A stretch of 60,128 nt of DNA from an uncultured Bacteroidota bacterium (GCA_937928385.1 CALEZD010000006.1:1-60128), one strand, 5' to 3'; positions 19,317-28,486 are shown, counted from the first letter of the stretch. The notes: a model not told the origin generated them from the letters alone. Program-made: numbers and translations.

Positions 19317-19967
19317 TTAATCCTCGCCCCTGCGACGGCGGAACCTGCGCTTGCGGAAGATAGCCACTTTACTCTCGCTGCCGTTTATCAGTCTGTTGAT
19401 ATTCTTGTGGTGCGTCAGCACTACCAGCAAGGCTGTGGCAATGGCAAATATCCTGTAACTCAGTTCAGGCTCGCGGAAGATAAAAAATATCATCAGCGGA
19501 AACGCTATGCTGGCTGTTATAGAGCTGAGTGATACATACCTTGTCATGTACAACATCAACACAAATACTCCTACCATGCTCACCGCTACCAGGGGTTGTA
19601 TAGCCACTATCATACCAAACAGTGTAGCAATCCCTTTACCACCTTTAAACTCAGCCCATATCGGGAAGATATGCCCAACTACAGCAAACAACCCCAGGAA
19701 TATCTGCAGGTTTACAGATTGTTCAGTACTTAATGCGCCGTAAGGAGAGAATATGGCAAGCTTGACAGCGATGAAACCTTTCATCATATCTACCAGCATT
19801 ACAGCAGTGCCGGCCTTAGCGCCCAATATTCTGAAGGTATTGGTAGCACCCGCATTGCCGCTGCCGTGTTCGCGTATGTCTATACCAAACAGCCGCTTAC
19901 TTACCCATACCGCAGTAGGTATCGAACCTATCAGGTATGCTAATACTATGAGAACCGCAATATTCAT
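19317..19967 (-). CDS. plsY: Glycerol-3-phosphate acyltransferase PlsY
   Basis: An integral membrane enzyme that transfers acyl groups from acyl-phosphate to glycerol-3-phosphate, the first step of phospholipid synthesis. The family motifs GSIPTAVWVSKRLFG, REHGSGNAGATNTFR and the loop WAEFKGGKGIATLFG are all present, with five hydrophobic segments. The C-terminus is a basic tail (FRKRRFRRRRGED). Length 216 is normal. A TATATTTGC promoter box lies 28 bases upstream. Confidence 0.94.
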   Translation of the reverse strand: MNIAVLIVLAYLIGSIPTAVWVSKRLFGIDIREHGSGNAGATNTFRILGAKAGTAVMLVDMMKGFIAVKLAIFSPYGALSTEQSVNLQIFLGLFAVVGHIFPIWAEFKGGKGIATLFGMIVAIQPLVAVSMVGVFVLMLYMTRYVSLSSITASIAFPLMIFFIFREPELSYRIFAIATALLVVLTHHKNINRLINGSESKVAIFRKRRFRRRRGED

Positions 19968-19994
19968 TCAAACTTGAGTGGGTATTTGAAGAGA

Positions 19995-20003
19995 GCAAAT
20001 ATA
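19995..20003 (-). promoter_or_regulatory. -7 box for plsY
   Basis: The minus strand reads TATATTTGC, a full TAnnTTTGC match, about 27 bases before the plsY start. Confidence 0.5.
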
Positions 20004-20113
20004 ATTTTTACAAACGACTAATCCTAACAGCCTCCGGAAAATTCAACCTGAATCTACTGGTTTTCAAAACGTTACAACATTTGTTAAAGATATGCCAACA
20101 CCATGCGCATATA

Positions 20114-20926
20114 TTACGATGCAACGATACATAACCACTTATCCTCAGCAACAACAGACAGGTTTTCAAAGCCAGCTTTTTTTGCTTCCTGCACTACTAT
20201 CTGTTCATCCTGGTCCAGTATACCGCTCATCATCAGCACGCCGTCATCCCTCAGCACGGCACGCATCCGGTGCATATATTCTAACAATATATGCCGGTTA
20301 ATGTTCGCCAGTACCACATTAAACTGTCGGCCTTCCGCCTGCTCCAGCGAACCCCGCCGCACCTCGATACCTGCTGCCTCATTAGCGGCTATATTTTCCA
20401 GCGTATTTTCGTACGACCATTCGTCTGTATCTATAGCCAGGATATTGGCTGCTCCCAGTTTTTGGGCCAGTATAGCCAGTACACCTGTACCTGTACCGAA
20501 ATCCAGCACATCTTTCCCGCTAAAGTCCGTACCCTTCATCTGTTGTATCATCAGCCTGGTGGTGGCGTGGTGTCCCGTACCGAAAGACATTTTAGGTGTA
20601 ATGATTATTTCATAAGGCACAGAAGTATCTGCCGCGTGAAACCCTGCCCTTATGGTACAAAAACCGTCTACCCTTACCGGCTCAAAACCCGCTTCCCAAT
20701 CAGCATTCCAGTTTTGCGGGGCTATTGCCTGCACCTCAGGAGCACCCTTAAATATTTCTGCTACTTCTGCCAGCAAATCTTCTGTATAATACGCTTCAGG
20801 TATATACGCTACCAGGCTTTCAGGCTCTTCCTCAAAACTCTCAAAACCGGCTTCCGCCAGTCCGGCCATTAATATCTCTCTCTTTTCAACATCCGGCTCG
20901 GCAAAGCGCATTTGTATATACTTCAT
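20114..20926 (-). CDS. prmA: Ribosomal protein L11 methyltransferase PrmA
   Basis: PrmA trimethylates ribosomal protein L11. The 270-residue product has an N-terminal substrate-recognition domain (EAGFESFEEEPESLVAYIPE), the phrase MSFGTGHHATTRLM, the SAM loop DVLDFGTGTGVLAILA and the catalytic VVLANINRHILLEYM. The frame is open to 20986, but the start at 20926 (MKYIQM) is chosen because a TAATTTTG promoter box ends 5 bases upstream and the length matches the family. The upstream terminator separates it from the PorE-like gene. Confidence 0.92.
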   Translation of the reverse strand: MKYIQMRFAEPDVEKREILMAGLAEAGFESFEEEPESLVAYIPEAYYTEDLLAEVAEIFKGAPEVQAIAPQNWNADWEAGFEPVRVDGFCTIRAGFHAADTSVPYEIIITPKMSFGTGHHATTRLMIQQMKGTDFSGKDVLDFGTGTGVLAILAQKLGAANILAIDTDEWSYENTLENIAANEAAGIEVRRGSLEQAEGRQFNVVLANINRHILLEYMHRMRAVLRDDGVLMMSGILDQDEQIVVQEAKKAGFENLSVVAEDKWLCIVAS

Positions 20927-20931
20927 AATCA

Positions 20932-20939
20932 CAAAATTA
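20932..20939 (-). promoter_or_regulatory. -7 box for prmA
   Basis: The minus strand reads TAATTTTG, matching TAnnTTTG, 5 bases before the chosen prmA start. A longer reading frame would put this box inside the coding region. Confidence 0.5.
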
Positions 20940-20964
20940 ATTCCCTGCGGTGGTATATAAGCAT

Positions 20965-20990
20965 AAAAAAGGCTGCGCTTGCGCACAGCC
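20965..20990 (-). terminator. Intrinsic terminator after the PorE-like gene
   Basis: On the minus strand GGCTGTGC pairs with GCGCAGCC (one T-G wobble) around a GCAA loop and is followed by TTTTTT. It ends the PorE-like transcript before prmA. Confidence 0.8.
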
Positions 20991-21021
20991 CCCTTTGTTT
21001 ATTGCTCTGTTATAGTCAATA

Positions 21022-23217
21022 CTATTTATTAACCCTGCTACCGGGGTTGCCCGCATCAGACTCACCATCAGACTCATAGTCTTCGTTCATGCTCTCGTCC
21101 ATTTGCAGGTTTTTAGATTGGTCGTCCATGTTACCGGGTTTAGCGCTGTTGTACAATACACGGCGTGTAGGCACGTCTGTAATGATACGCAGCTCTGTAC
21201 GGCGGTTCATCTGGCGGCCAACAGGGTCGTCTTTACCGGTTGCAGTTGTGTTGGGTGCTGCAGGCATTGATTCACCAAAGCCTTTAGCCACTACACGGTT
21301 CTGGTCGATACCGGCACCTGTTATATAATCAACTACTGATTGTGCACGGCGCAGAGACAGCTCTTTGTTATACTCTTCTTTACCTTTAGCATCAGCAAAT
21401 GAATATACCTCTACAGTAAATGAAGGGTTATCATTCAGGAACTGTACCAGTGTATCCAGCGAAGCTACTGACTCAGGGCGCAGGTCGGCCTTGTCGTAGT
21501 CATAATATACATTGCTTACAGAGAACCTGAATTCAGGGATAATTTCATCCATATAGATAGTTACACTCACTGTATCGTCAGCATCTGTGCGTTTTACATC
21601 CATAGTGCTTACAGAGGCGCGTGTAGAAGCATATTGCTCTTTGTCACCGGTAATCACATAAGAATGTCCGCGGTTCATGTTGAAACCAAAGTTACCGTCA
21701 GTAGAATTAAAGGTTTTCATATCACCTTTCTCATCCACCATTTTCACAGTTACTTCGTTAATAGGCTCCTGCGATTTGCGGTCTACTACTTTACCTACAA
21801 CCACCAGTTTAGGCTCGTATTGTATGCGCCAGATATCGTCGCAGCAGGTTGGGTTTTTCAATGCTATTGAACCAACACGGTTCGACACTACATAAGCATC
21901 AGGCTTGCCCAATGGATCCCTTACATAATACATCTCATCAGCCGATGTGTTGATGGGGTAGCCCAGGTTCGACACATTAGTATAACGAGACGGGCCGCCC
22001 AGTGCTGAGTAAATATCAAATCCACCCATAGTTACCCATCCGTTCGAAGAGAAGTACAGTTTGTTTTCCCTGCTGTCGTAGTAAGGAGTTATCTCATCGT
22101 TGGCTGTATTGATTTGCTTACCGGCGTTTTGAGGGCGGCGGTAAGTACCGTTGCGGGGGTCAATAATTGAATACCATATATCGTATCCGCCACGGCTTTG
22201 CAGTTGACGGTTTGAAGAGAAGAACAGTACTTCTTTCTTACCGATCAACGCTACAAAAGGCTGAGTATTAGAGCCTCCGTCGTTGATACCATCACCCAGC
22301 AATTCGGGGTCAGACCAACGCGATTTTTCAAATTTTGATACATATATCTTACACTCCACCTTCATTGAGTCGCCTTCTGCGCACTCGGTGAAGTAGAAAC
22401 GGTCGCCGCCGGGGCTGTAAGAACCGTTACTGATATGCACTTTGTCAGAATTGAAATCACCATCATTAAATGCTAATGGCCACTGGAAAGAATCTACTTC
22501 TTCAGTATATTTCTGTTTGGCCGATGTCATGAAACGGGACATATATGTCTCACGCTTCTTCTTGTCTACTTCTACCAGGTCGTTCTGCCTCATAGTAGAG
22601 AACAACAGGGCTGAGTCGCCCAATGGATAAGGAGCAGATTCTGTATAAGCGCTGTTAACGTTCGGGCCTGCATTCTTTACAGTTACAGCCTGTGGGTCCA
22701 TCATAGATGCCGTCGCTACTTTACAACCTTCTATCTCTTTCAGGGCACGCTTTTTCAGCACTTTGTACGTCTTGGGGTTATCACCGATAAACCTGTTGAA
22801 CGCGGCTATTGCCTCGTCGTAGTTAGCCGCCTGCTTCAGCATCATTGCTTGTTTGAACACGGCTTCAGGATACAGCTTCGAAGCCATATTATATACCTCG
22901 CCGTAGTAGTGCGCAGCAGGCTGATAATCCCTTGTCATCCAATAGCACTCGGCCAATTGGTAAGAAAGGTAAGGATTGCGGGGTTGTTCCTGTTTCAGTT
23001 GCTGGTAGTAATCTATTGCATTAAAATAACTCCCTTCCCTAAAAAGTCCATCAGCCCAACGCAGCTTTTTGTAATACGGTAATTTAGAAACAGGATCGTC
23101 AGCTTTGTCCCTGTACCTGTCTTTGTTCTGTTGCTGTGCAGCAACATCCATACTAACCGTTACAATCAGTGTCGCCAAAAGCAGAAGCAGCCAATTTTTT
23201 CTCATGTGCATGCGCAT
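21022..23217 (-). CDS. PorE-like OmpA family protein of the type IX secretion system
   Basis: An envelope protein of 731 residues with the four-part order known from PorE: TPR-like repeats (about 40-150), PD40/beta-propeller blades (about 200-450, with NKLYFSSNGW and KEVLFFSSNR), a carboxypeptidase-regulatory-like domain (about 480-565, VVGKVVDRKSQEPINEVTV), and a C-terminal OmpA domain that binds peptidoglycan (VYYDYDKADLRPES to NRVVAKGFGESMP, about 570-690). A signal peptide ends at VAA-Q, without the lipobox found in P. gingivalis PorE. The start could be any of three ATGs at 23217, 23211 or 23205. The upstream PorP/SprF gene on the same strand suggests partnership in T9SS anchoring or gliding. 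Confidence 0.82.
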   Translation of the reverse strand: MRMHMRKNWLLLLLATLIVTVSMDVAAQQQNKDRYRDKADDPVSKLPYYKKLRWADGLFREGSYFNAIDYYQQLKQEQPRNPYLSYQLAECYWMTRDYQPAAHYYGEVYNMASKLYPEAVFKQAMMLKQAANYDEAIAAFNRFIGDNPKTYKVLKKRALKEIEGCKVATASMMDPQAVTVKNAGPNVNSAYTESAPYPLGDSALLFSTMRQNDLVEVDKKKRETYMSRFMTSAKQKYTEEVDSFQWPLAFNDGDFNSDKVHISNGSYSPGGDRFYFTECAEGDSMKVECKIYVSKFEKSRWSDPELLGDGINDGGSNTQPFVALIGKKEVLFFSSNRQLQSRGGYDIWYSIIDPRNGTYRRPQNAGKQINTANDEITPYYDSRENKLYFSSNGWVTMGGFDIYSALGGPSRYTNVSNLGYPINTSADEMYYVRDPLGKPDAYVVSNRVGSIALKNPTCCDDIWRIQYEPKLVVVGKVVDRKSQEPINEVTVKMVDEKGDMKTFNSTDGNFGFNMNRGHSYVITGDKEQYASTRASVSTMDVKRTDADDTVSVTIYMDEIIPEFRFSVSNVYYDYDKADLRPESVASLDTLVQFLNDNPSFTVEVYSFADAKGKEEYNKELSLRRAQSVVDYITGAGIDQNRVVAKGFGESMPAAPNTTATGKDDPVGRQMNRRTELRIITDVPTRRVLYNSAKPGNMDDQSKNLQMDESMNEDYESDGESDAGNPGSRVNK

Positions 23218-23249
23218 TGTTAATGGGTATAGAGATATAAATTGCTTTA

Positions 23250-23288
23250 AAAAAAAGAAAGGGCTTTTGAAAATATTTTTGCCCTTTC
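23250..23288 (-). terminator. Intrinsic terminator after the PorP/SprF gene
   Basis: On the minus strand GAAAGGGC and GCCCTTTC form the stem base, the inner bases are A/T-rich, and a run of seven T follows. It lies between the PorP/SprF and PorE-like genes, so the second gene probably needs its own promoter or read-through. Confidence 0.7.
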
Positions 23289-23310
23289 CTGAATTATCGT
23301 AAAAAAACTA

Positions 23311-24360
23311 CTAAAAGCGTGAGCAGGGATATATCAGTTTACGCGCAAAATCCAGTGGATCGGGCGCTATCCATGTCAGGGCTATCTCAAAGCCACCTGT
23401 GCTCCTTGCATTGTTTTTCAGTGTCGAAACTGTATAATCATAAGCCAGTCCCAGGCGTACTCCTTTGTATTCCAGGCCTGCAGTTATCATAGCAGCATCG
23501 TCAAAACGGTACCAGCCACCCAAAAACACAGCTGTCGTAAAAGTCTGGAACTCGGGGTCGCCTACTATCAGGTGAAACTCGTTACCTGCAATCATTTCAG
23601 TGGCATTGGCCTGCTGCTGGTACAGGAATGCGGGGCGGAGGCTCAGCCTTTCGCTCATATAAGCAATAGCCCCTATTTGTCCATTGTAGCGCATAGCCAG
23701 CCCTACATCTGCTTTTTCGTCCCTGTCAAAGGTTTCGCGGGGTTGGTTCAGGTTGTTGGCACCTACTCCTATTACATAAGAGAATTTTTCGCCTGCCTGG
23801 TGTGCCCAGCTGATACCTGCGTTAAATACAAAATAGTTCGTCTTGGGGTCCAGGTTGTTGCCTGTACTACCCGGCTGAAACGTTCCGTCTACAAACTCAT
23901 CTGAGAAATACAGTTTGGTCAGGTCAAAGCTCTTTTGGGTATAACCACCCTGGAAACCTACTGATATAGCCTTGTTTACACCCGCACCCAGAAACTTGTG
24001 ATAAGCAACTGAAGCCAGTGCAGACAGGTTCGAAAGATTGGCATCCCCGGCCCTGTCATTATATACCTGTATGCCTGCCGCCAGGTAATCATCTATCGTC
24101 AGGTCATTTACTATAGGTGCATCTACCGATACGGCTATAGTTTTAAATGGCACGGAAATACTCCTCCACTGGTCGCGGTAGATGGCCGATGCGCGCATCC
24201 TGCCGCTGAAGTTGCCCGTAAACGCCGGGTTAACTATCAGTGGAGACGCATTAAACTGCGTAAAGTGAACATCCTGTGCCTGTGCATCCGGCGTCACTTG
24301 CATAGTTAACGCTAATGCTACTGCGATTCCTGCACGGCTAATGGTTCTTTTACTGATCAT
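23311..24360 (-). CDS. PorP/SprF family type IX secretion system membrane protein
   Basis: An outer-membrane barrel protein of 349 residues of the PorP/SprF family, which supports T9SS export or surface adhesin delivery. Residues 1-28 are a signal peptide (DAQAQ). The mature start QDVHFTQFNASPLIVNPAFTG is the family signature, followed by RASAIYRDQWRSI. Family members usually sit next to an OmpA/PorE-like partner, as here, but normally downstream or upstream without a terminator. Several paralogues are common in one genome, so which substrate it serves is unknown. Confidence 0.9.
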   Translation of the reverse strand: MISKRTISRAGIAVALALTMQVTPDAQAQDVHFTQFNASPLIVNPAFTGNFSGRMRASAIYRDQWRSISVPFKTIAVSVDAPIVNDLTIDDYLAAGIQVYNDRAGDANLSNLSALASVAYHKFLGAGVNKAISVGFQGGYTQKSFDLTKLYFSDEFVDGTFQPGSTGNNLDPKTNYFVFNAGISWAHQAGEKFSYVIGVGANNLNQPRETFDRDEKADVGLAMRYNGQIGAIAYMSERLSLRPAFLYQQQANATEMIAGNEFHLIVGDPEFQTFTTAVFLGGWYRFDDAAMITAGLEYKGVRLGLAYDYTVSTLKNNARSTGGFEIALTWIAPDPLDFARKLIYPCSRF

Positions 24361-24528
24361 GATATATTATCCTTAAGAGTGTAATTTTTTATAAAAATAT
24401 GTTTTACAAGCCACGTATGCAACACTACTTGTGTTACCCGCGTAAATATCAGCAAAAAATGTGCATGGCAGCTATAAAACAATCATTCTCAACGGCTGAA
24501 AATACGGAAATATTTTAAAGTTGCAATG

Positions 24529-24699
24529 TCAGGGCAGATAATTTTTAATACCCCATACCTGCATACCGTGCTGAGAACCCGTGCTTTGACCTCCAAAAAC
24601 ACCTTTTTCTGTACCTTTTAAAGACGGTAAGCGCTCTTCAATGGTTGGTTGCACGCCACCTCTTTTCTTCTTATGCCCCGCTTTTGTGTTCTGCATCAT
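24529..24699 (-). CDS. Small hypothetical protein, 56 residues
   Basis: I do not recognise this protein. It starts with MMQN, has a basic patch (KAGHKKKRGG), then PTIEERLPSLKGTEKGVFGGQ and ends in MQVWGIKNYLP. It lies in the 370-base gap between the PorP/SprF gene and ftsK and would be divergent from ftsK with a start about 30 bases away. No -7 box with full consensus is visible. The composition is protein-like but the evidence is weak. Confidence 0.3.
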   Translation of the reverse strand: MMQNTKAGHKKKRGGVQPTIEERLPSLKGTEKGVFGGQSTGSQHGMQVWGIKNYLP

Positions 24700-24716
24700 T
24701 AAAATATTACTTTTGC
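24683..24716 (+). promoter_or_regulatory. Promoter of ftsK
   Basis: TTTG at 24683-24686 and TACTTTTGC at 24708-24716 (a full TAnnTTTGC match) are spaced by 21 bases. The ATG of ftsK is 13 bases after the box. Confidence 0.6.
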
Positions 24717-24729
24717 GTAGCTGACCCGT

Positions 24730-27300
24730 ATGGCTACTACCAAAAAAAATACAGAGAAAAACAAGGCGAAAGAGAAAATTCAAAAACCCGCAGTGGATAA
24801 CGCGGCGCGCCTCAGGCAAATCAGGCTGGGCTTCGGGCTGTTTTTCCTGCTGGCAGGTATATTTACCGGGTTTTCACTCATCAGCTATCTTTTCACATGG
24901 CAGGCCGACCAGGATAAACTCCTCACAGGCGGCTCACTCCGTACATTCCTATTCCAGGACAAAGAAATTGTAGCCAACTGGGGCGGGCGCGTGGGTGCTG
25001 CTGTGGCACACCTGCTGATGTACAACTGGGCAGGTATCGCATCTTTCGCCATAAGTATATGGATTACAATGGTGGGCCTTAGCATGGTGTATGGCAAACG
25101 CATCATACCCGTTACACGCTACCTGCGCTGGACATCGCTGCTGGTGCTGGTGGTAGCCCCTGTGCTTACTTATTTATTGCCCGATGCCGTATTCCCTTGC
25201 GGTGGTGCCTGGGGCAACGAGGCCATCGCCTATATGAATGGTTTCTTCGGCAATGCAGGCACAGGTTTGATACTCTTCGCCATTGTCTGTTTTTTCCTAT
25301 TCGTGGTATTTGCACTGGATATTTCACCTGTGCTGAAACGCGCCCGCAATACAGCGCAGATGGTGGCCGGTGCAGCAGCAGCACTGGTGCCAATAAAACC
25401 GGAAAAAGGTACTGTAATACCCGACACTGAACAAGACGACGAAGACGAACAACCATCAAACAACTACGCAGCTGATAATATAAAACCCCTCACCTCTATA
25501 GATGATGAGGAGGAACCACAGGAAGAATGGGAATTGCAACTGGTAGATAAAACCCCTGCCACACCTACTGTTAATGATATATATGCCACAAAAATGGCCG
25601 AAGAAGAAACTGATGTTGAAGAAGAGGAAGAAACAGAAGAAGAATTTATAAACACCGGTGACATAACAGAAGATATTACACCAACGGCAACACCACCTGT
25701 AGCGCAACAGGAAGAAGGCTTCAGCTTTGAAGTAACCAGGCTGGAAGAAGAGCGCACCGTACCCACCCACGGTGGCCACATCAGCATTGCCGACAATGAA
25801 AAATATGCCCCCGAGCTGGACTTGCCCGATTATAAATTCCCAACGCTCGACCTGCTGGAAGAGCGTAGCAGCGAATCAATAGTACTGGATAAGGATGAAC
25901 TGGAGCAAAACAAAAACCAGATAATTAACACCCTGCGCAGCTTCGGTATAGAAATACAGCGCATCAGCGCCACCGTAGGGCCTACCGTTACCTTATACGA
26001 AATTGTTCCAGCCGAAGGGGTGCGCATATCCAAAATCCGCAACCTGGAAGATGATATAGCGCTGAACCTGGCGGCACTGGGCATACGTATCATAGCGCCT
26101 ATACCCGGCAAGGGCACTATTGGTATAGAAGTACCCAATGCCAACAAGCAAACCGTATCTATACGCCAGTTGCTCAGCAGCGAGAAGTTTGTCAATTCGA
26201 AAATGAGCCTGCCCATAGCATTGGGTAAAAAAATAGACAACGAAAACTATATAGTAGACCTGGCCACTATGCCCCACCTGCTGATGGCGGGTGCTACAGG
26301 GCAGGGTAAGTCGGTAGGTATCAATACCATACTGGTGTCCTTATTATATAAGAAACACCCATCGCAACTGAAGTTTGTGATGGTAGACCCCAAAAAGGTG
26401 GAGTTATCCATATACCGCACCATCGAAAAACACTTCCTGGCCAAGCTGCCCAACGAAGAGGAAGCCATCATCACCGATACTAAGAAAGTGATCTATACAC
26501 TCAATGCATTGTGTATAGAGATGGATAACCGCTACGAGCTGCTGAAAGACGGAGGTGCGCGCAATATCAAAGAATACAACGACAAGTTCATCCGTCGCAG
26601 GCTCAATCCTGAGAACGGGCATAAATACCTGCCATTCATAGTACTGGTAATAGATGAGTTTGCCGACCTGATGATGACAGCAGGTAAAGAAGTGGAAATG
26701 CCCATAGCCCGCCTCGCCCAGTTGGCGCGTGCTGTAGGCATACACCTCATCATTGCCACGCAACGCCCTTCGGTGAATGTCATTACAGGTACCATCAAAG
26801 CCAACTTCCCTGCACGTATAGCGTTTAAAGTATCTGCCAAGGTGGACTCCCGCACGATATTGGATGCAGGTGGTGCGGAGCAGCTGATAGGCCGTGGCGA
26901 CATGCTGATATCCTTCGGCAGCGAATTGCTGCGCCTGCAATGCGCTTTTGTAGATACGCCCGAGGTAGATAACGTTACAGCCTTCATCGGCGACCAGCGC
27001 GGCTACCCCACCGCTTTCGAATTGCCGGAATATGAAGGCGAAGAAAGCGATAAAGAAAAAAATATTGACCTCAGCAACCGCGATAAACTGTTTGAAGAAT
27101 GTGCCCGTGTAGTGGTGCAAACACAATCGGGCTCTACCTCCATGCTGCAGCGCCGCTTCAACCTGGGTTACAACCGTGCAGGCCGTATTATGGACCAACT
27201 GGAGGCCGCCGACGTAGTAGGCCCCGCCGTAGGCAGCAAGCCCCGCGATGTACTGATACATACCGAAGCAGAGCTGGAACAAATGCTGAGAAGTTTGTAA
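24730..27300 (+). CDS. ftsK: DNA translocase FtsK
   Basis: FtsK pumps DNA through the closing septum and activates dimer resolution. Residues 30-210 hold four membrane segments. A low-complexity acidic linker (about 230-370, rich in E, D and T) follows. The motor domain carries Walker A GATGQGKS at 521-528 and Walker B LVIDEFADLM near 640. The C-terminal gamma winged helix that reads orienting DNA sequences is present (QSGSTSMLQRRFNLGYNRAGRIMDQLE, about 800-856). Length and order are typical for Bacteroidota. Confidence 0.96.
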   Translation: MATTKKNTEKNKAKEKIQKPAVDNAARLRQIRLGFGLFFLLAGIFTGFSLISYLFTWQADQDKLLTGGSLRTFLFQDKEIVANWGGRVGAAVAHLLMYNWAGIASFAISIWITMVGLSMVYGKRIIPVTRYLRWTSLLVLVVAPVLTYLLPDAVFPCGGAWGNEAIAYMNGFFGNAGTGLILFAIVCFFLFVVFALDISPVLKRARNTAQMVAGAAAALVPIKPEKGTVIPDTEQDDEDEQPSNNYAADNIKPLTSIDDEEEPQEEWELQLVDKTPATPTVNDIYATKMAEEETDVEEEEETEEEFINTGDITEDITPTATPPVAQQEEGFSFEVTRLEEERTVPTHGGHISIADNEKYAPELDLPDYKFPTLDLLEERSSESIVLDKDELEQNKNQIINTLRSFGIEIQRISATVGPTVTLYEIVPAEGVRISKIRNLEDDIALNLAALGIRIIAPIPGKGTIGIEVPNANKQTVSIRQLLSSEKFVNSKMSLPIALGKKIDNENYIVDLATMPHLLMAGATGQGKSVGINTILVSLLYKKHPSQLKFVMVDPKKVELSIYRTIEKHFLAKLPNEEEAIITDTKKVIYTLNALCIEMDNRYELLKDGGARNIKEYNDKFIRRRLNPENGHKYLPFIVLVIDEFADLMMTAGKEVEMPIARLAQLARAVGIHLIIATQRPSVNVITGTIKANFPARIAFKVSAKVDSRTILDAGGAEQLIGRGDMLISFGSELLRLQCAFVDTPEVDNVTAFIGDQRGYPTAFELPEYEGEESDKEKNIDLSNRDKLFEECARVVVQTQSGSTSMLQRRFNLGYNRAGRIMDQLEAADVVGPAVGSKPRDVLIHTEAELEQMLRSL

Positions 27301-27308
27301 AACAAAAA

Positions 27309-27349
27309 GTCCCCTGTACGGGTACCGATAGCTATCGGTATAGGGGTCT
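27309..27349. repeat. Nested palindromic repeat, copy 1
   Basis: An 18-bp perfect palindrome (TACCGATAGCTATCGGTA, 27323-27340) is flanked by CCCC on the left and GGGG on the right, giving an outer stem. A related element lies at 40469-40511 with compensating changes. It lies just after ftsK and may also act as its terminator. Confidence 0.7.
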
Positions 27350-27558
27350 GATTGCGATGTATTAACGCTCACATTACACGCTTACCGGTGCAAGTTTTAA
27401 ATGCATTCCCATACCAATAATTTACATTTTTAACAGCCGGTTATTCAATTGTCATAATACCGTGTATTTACTGTCAAGTAATTGTTAAACAATCAGTTAC
27501 AACCCTAACGCCTACAATGTTTTTTACGTCTTTACCGTTATACAAAAAACCATATTTT

Positions 27559-27783
27559 ATGAAACCATCGATAGACGAAGTGCTGCAGAAACTAATGGAA
27601 ATGAACCGTTATAGCAAATCAAACAACTGGATATATATTGAGCACCTGGCCGAAGAACTGGATACGCATTACGACAATATCATTCCCAGCCTGCTGATGC
27701 TGGCACGCGAGGATGTACTATTCTTCAACAGCAATAAAAAAGTGGCTGTCTTGATGCAAAAAAGGCAGCAAATAGCTGCATAA
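27559..27783 (+). CDS. Small hypothetical protein with winged-helix-like character
   Basis: A 74-residue protein that I do not recognise by name. The sequence WIYIEHLAEELDTHYDNIIPSLLMLAREDVLFFNSNKKVAVL has the helix-helix-helix-strand-strand pattern of a small winged helix, so nucleic acid binding is possible but inferred. The start at 27559 (MKPSIDEV) is preferred over 27517 because the extra residues are not protein-like. A convergent terminator at 27812-27840 separates it from the next gene. Confidence 0.6.
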   Translation: MKPSIDEVLQKLMEMNRYSKSNNWIYIEHLAEELDTHYDNIIPSLLMLAREDVLFFNSNKKVAVLMQKRQQIAA

Positions 27784-27811
27784 TGTATAAAGGCTGATAG
27801 ACAAAGACAAA

Positions 27812-27840
27812 AAAGTGGGCTGCTGAAACAGTAGCCCACT
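27812..27840. terminator. Bidirectional terminator between two small genes
   Basis: An 11-bp stem (AGTGGGCTGCT with AGTAGCCCACT, one wobble) around a GAAAC loop. On the minus strand it is followed by TTTTTT. Confidence 0.8.
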
Positions 27841-27872
27841 AATGATAAGTACAAAAACAAAACCAGCTGTTA

Positions 27873-28082
27873 CTATTTAGCCGAAGATTTTGTTTTGTTA
27901 CGCGTCAGGCGCCATACTACACCTGCACCAATTAGTGCAGCTACACCCGCTGCTGCCCACAATACTTTAGGCTGTTTCAGTTTCTCTGTATTCAGTTTGC
28001 TGATAAAGCTCTTAGCCTCTGCTTGTCCGTTTTCTGCATGTTCCTCCAGGTGTTGCAGCATATTCTTTGTTTTTGTGTTCAT
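27873..28082 (-). CDS. Small single-pass membrane protein
   Basis: A 69-residue protein of unknown function. The N-terminal 40 residues are a charged helix (LQHLEEHAENGQAEAKSFISKLN), followed by one glycine- and alanine-rich membrane segment (VLWAAAGVAALIGAGVVWRL) and a basic tail (TRNKTKSSAK). The layout is like small YtxH- or DUF883-type envelope proteins, but this is not a firm match. Confidence 0.6.
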   Translation of the reverse strand: MNTKTKNMLQHLEEHAENGQAEAKSFISKLNTEKLKQPKVLWAAAGVAALIGAGVVWRLTRNKTKSSAK

Positions 28083-28266
28083 AAAAATTACTTTTTGATT
28101 GTTTTCAAATGAATGCTTGTAGTTATAACACCATAGGGACGCAAAGAGTTCGTTAAAGGAATTAAAAAAACAAGCTGCACTCCGCTGATGTAGGTTTTTA
28201 CTTTTTCAACGAACCCTTTCTGCGCTGTATTGTTATTACGGTATTATTCATCTAAAACTTTGAGTT

Positions 28267-28464
28267 ATGGAACAGAAAAGGCAAGACCGTGAGGCAGAGA
28301 ATACTCAAAACCGCGGCAATCAAAACCAGCAGCAGGACAACCGCGAAAAACAACAGCCGGTACAACAAAATCCGCAAGGCAGCGATTTGAATCAACATCG
28401 TAAAGAAAGAAAACACGAAAGCGATAACACTAAAAATGAAAACCGCAGAAATGAAAACCGCTGA
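28267..28464 (+). CDS. Small hydrophilic low-complexity protein
   Basis: A 65-residue reading frame made almost entirely of E, Q, N, K, R and D. No fold or family is recognised; it would be disordered in solution. Similar short N/Q/K-rich proteins occur in Bacteroidota and have been linked loosely with stress, but nothing here shows that. The hairpin terminator 22 bases after its stop supports it being a transcribed unit. Confidence 0.45.
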   Translation: MEQKRQDREAENTQNRGNQNQQQDNREKQQPVQQNPQGSDLNQHRKERKHESDNTKNENRRNENR

Positions 28465-28486
28465 TACGGCCTGGTGGTACCAAAGC

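Noticed and set aside
26404..27372. A 322-codon minus-strand open frame
   Set aside because: It is opposite the conserved FtsK motor domain.
27559..28082. Toxin-antitoxin pair made of the two small genes
   Set aside because: They are convergent, separated by a terminator and match no toxin or antitoxin family.
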